A stretch of 15,910 nucleotides of DNA, from assembly GCA_031262005.1 (NCBI GenBank), contig JAISIO010000156.1:1-15910 (forward strand), written 5' to 3'. This DNA comes from Bacteroidales bacterium (GTDB lineage: Bacteria > Bacteroidota > Bacteroidia > Bacteroidales > UBA1715). The notes under the pieces are model-generated. The model was given only the letters and a program-made list of their open reading frames with translations, was not told where the DNA came from and did no database searches. This document shows, piece by piece, positions 15,095-15,910 of the stretch; position 1 is the stretch's first letter, and each line of letters starts with the position of its first letter. The translations under genes were made by a program, and so were the position numbers.

Positions 15095-15910
15095 CTATTC
15101 CTTTGTTTTTTCCTCTTTCACTTTGCGCTCTTTACGGCGTAAATCCTTGAAAAACTCTACAAATACAAGCACAAGGAATGTAAATATAAATGTGGCAAAG
15201 GTGGAAACCAGCACAATAATTGCTCGTTTTGGTTTTGCTTTGTGGTCGGCTACCGAAGCGCGTTCTACTACATAAAAGTGTGTGAGAATATTGTGTGCCT
15301 CAACTTCGGCTTCGCGATAACGTGAAGTTAAAATACTCAATTGTTCTTTTTGGTATTCCAAAAAGTCGCGTAACGAAATGTAGGTACTGCCATAGCGTGC
15401 CAAAGTATCTAATTGTTGTTGAATGGTGGCTGCACCGCGAGTATTACCGCTTGCCAATGCTTCGCCAAGTGCTTGATTCAATGCATATGCCTGCGATTCA
15501 AAATCTACGACTCCTTTTTGCATAATCATTTGTAGTGAATCTTCGAGCGATGTTAGATATGCCACACGGCTATCATACTCTTTTTGGGCAATATAAAAAG
15601 CCTCTCGAGCACGTGCTTTTTCCATATTATTCATAACCGTGTCAATCATATTGGTTATGGTATTGGCAAGTGTGGCAGCCATTGCAGGGTCGGTATCGAG
15701 CACTCGTATTTCAACTGCTCCGTAAGTAGTTCGTTTTGCCTGAATACGCTTTTTGTATAATTTATCCATTTTGTTGAGTGGCGAACGCACCGTTGTAGAA
15801 TCAATATCATAATGTTCCCACAAATTGAATTTGGTTATTATCTTATTGCGAATTTCCTCACTGTTAAGTACTTGTAGAATTTGCTCAGCTTCTTTCACTT
15901 CGCCAAATAC
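15095..15910 (-). CDS. Wzz-type polysaccharide chain-length determinant protein, 5' end outside window
   Basis: The C-terminal 271 residues are visible and the frame is open at the right edge. The edge sequence VFGEVKEAEQILQVLNSEEIRNKI and the later VEIRVLDTDPAMAATLANTI are typical of the periplasmic domain of Wzz-like proteins in Bacteroidota. A long helical/coiled-coil region follows (about 85-210), then a basic-proline stretch ADHKAKPKR and one membrane helix (about 229-251), with a charged cytoplasmic tail ending the protein. No tyrosine-kinase domain follows the second membrane helix, so this is the Wzz form and not a Wzc-like autokinase. It would sit in the inner membrane and set the chain length of O-antigen or capsule polymer; the exact polymer is unknown. 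An in-frame GTG at 15898 is not taken as the start because family-like sequence continues before it. Polysaccharide genes may lie further right. Confidence 0.85.
   Translation of the reverse strand, partial: VFGEVKEAEQILQVLNSEEIRNKIITKFNLWEHYDIDSTTVRSPLNKMDKLYKKRIQAKRTTYGAVEIRVLDTDPAMAATLANTITNMIDTVMNNMEKARAREAFYIAQKEYDSRVAYLTSLEDSLQMIMQKGVVDFESQAYALNQALGEALASGNTRGAATIQQQLDTLARYGSTYISLRDFLEYQKEQLSILTSRYREAEVEAHNILTHFYVVERASVADHKAKPKRAIIVLVSTFATFIFTFLVLVFVEFFKDLRRKERKVKEEKTKE

Noticed and set aside
15896..15898. GTG as the start of the Wzz-like gene
   Set aside because: Family-typical sequence (VFGE) continues in frame to the window edge, and the N-terminal membrane helix expected of Wzz would be missing.

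Overview
The window (about 40% G+C by eye) reads as a chromosomal segment of a member of the Bacteroidota, most likely the Bacteroidales. The support is lineage-type rather than a database match. Starts lack Shine-Dalgarno sequences. A good TAnnTTTG-type promoter lies in front of pgk. Pgk has the long charged insertion I know from Bacteroides-type enzymes. AtpC is a one-domain epsilon subunit directly behind atpD. There is a NagZ-type GH3/serine-hydrolase fusion, and a small protein resembling the Bacteroidetes IPExxxVDY family. I see no tRNA, rRNA, CRISPR array, insertion sequence or phage gene.

Layout. The left third (1-5839) is transcribed leftward: yigZ (IMPACT/YigZ family), then a 965-residue MmeI-like single-chain restriction enzyme/DNA methyltransferase, then a secreted GH3/beta-lactamase-fold fusion that runs off the left edge. 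A 329-bp divergent intergenic region (5840-6168) follows. It holds a short richer-GC patch, a possible promoter for yigZ, and one perfect plus two imperfect DnaA-box-like 9-mers. From 6169 to 15040 everything is rightward: prc (tail-specific protease), rlmD (23S rRNA m5U methyltransferase), atpD-atpC (ATP synthase beta and epsilon), an IPExxxVDY-like small protein, pgk and rimO. At the right end a Wzz/chain-length-determinant-type protein converges on rimO, with a perfect 12-bp hairpin between the two stops.

How it works together. Most of the window is core housekeeping: energy metabolism (atpDC, pgk), translation-apparatus modification (rlmD on 23S rRNA, rimO on ribosomal protein S12) and envelope maintenance (prc, the GH3 fusion, the Wzz-like protein). 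The accessory element is the MmeI-like enzyme, which looks intact for both cutting and methylation. It sits alone among housekeeping genes with no partner subunit. It also carries a 63-bp in-frame segment bordered by 15-bp direct repeats just before the methyltransferase catalytic motif. I found no convincing novel multi-gene system. The points most worth checking are that enzyme and its internal repeat, the DnaA-box-like divergent region, the patch upstream of yigZ, and the IPExxxVDY-like gene next to pgk.
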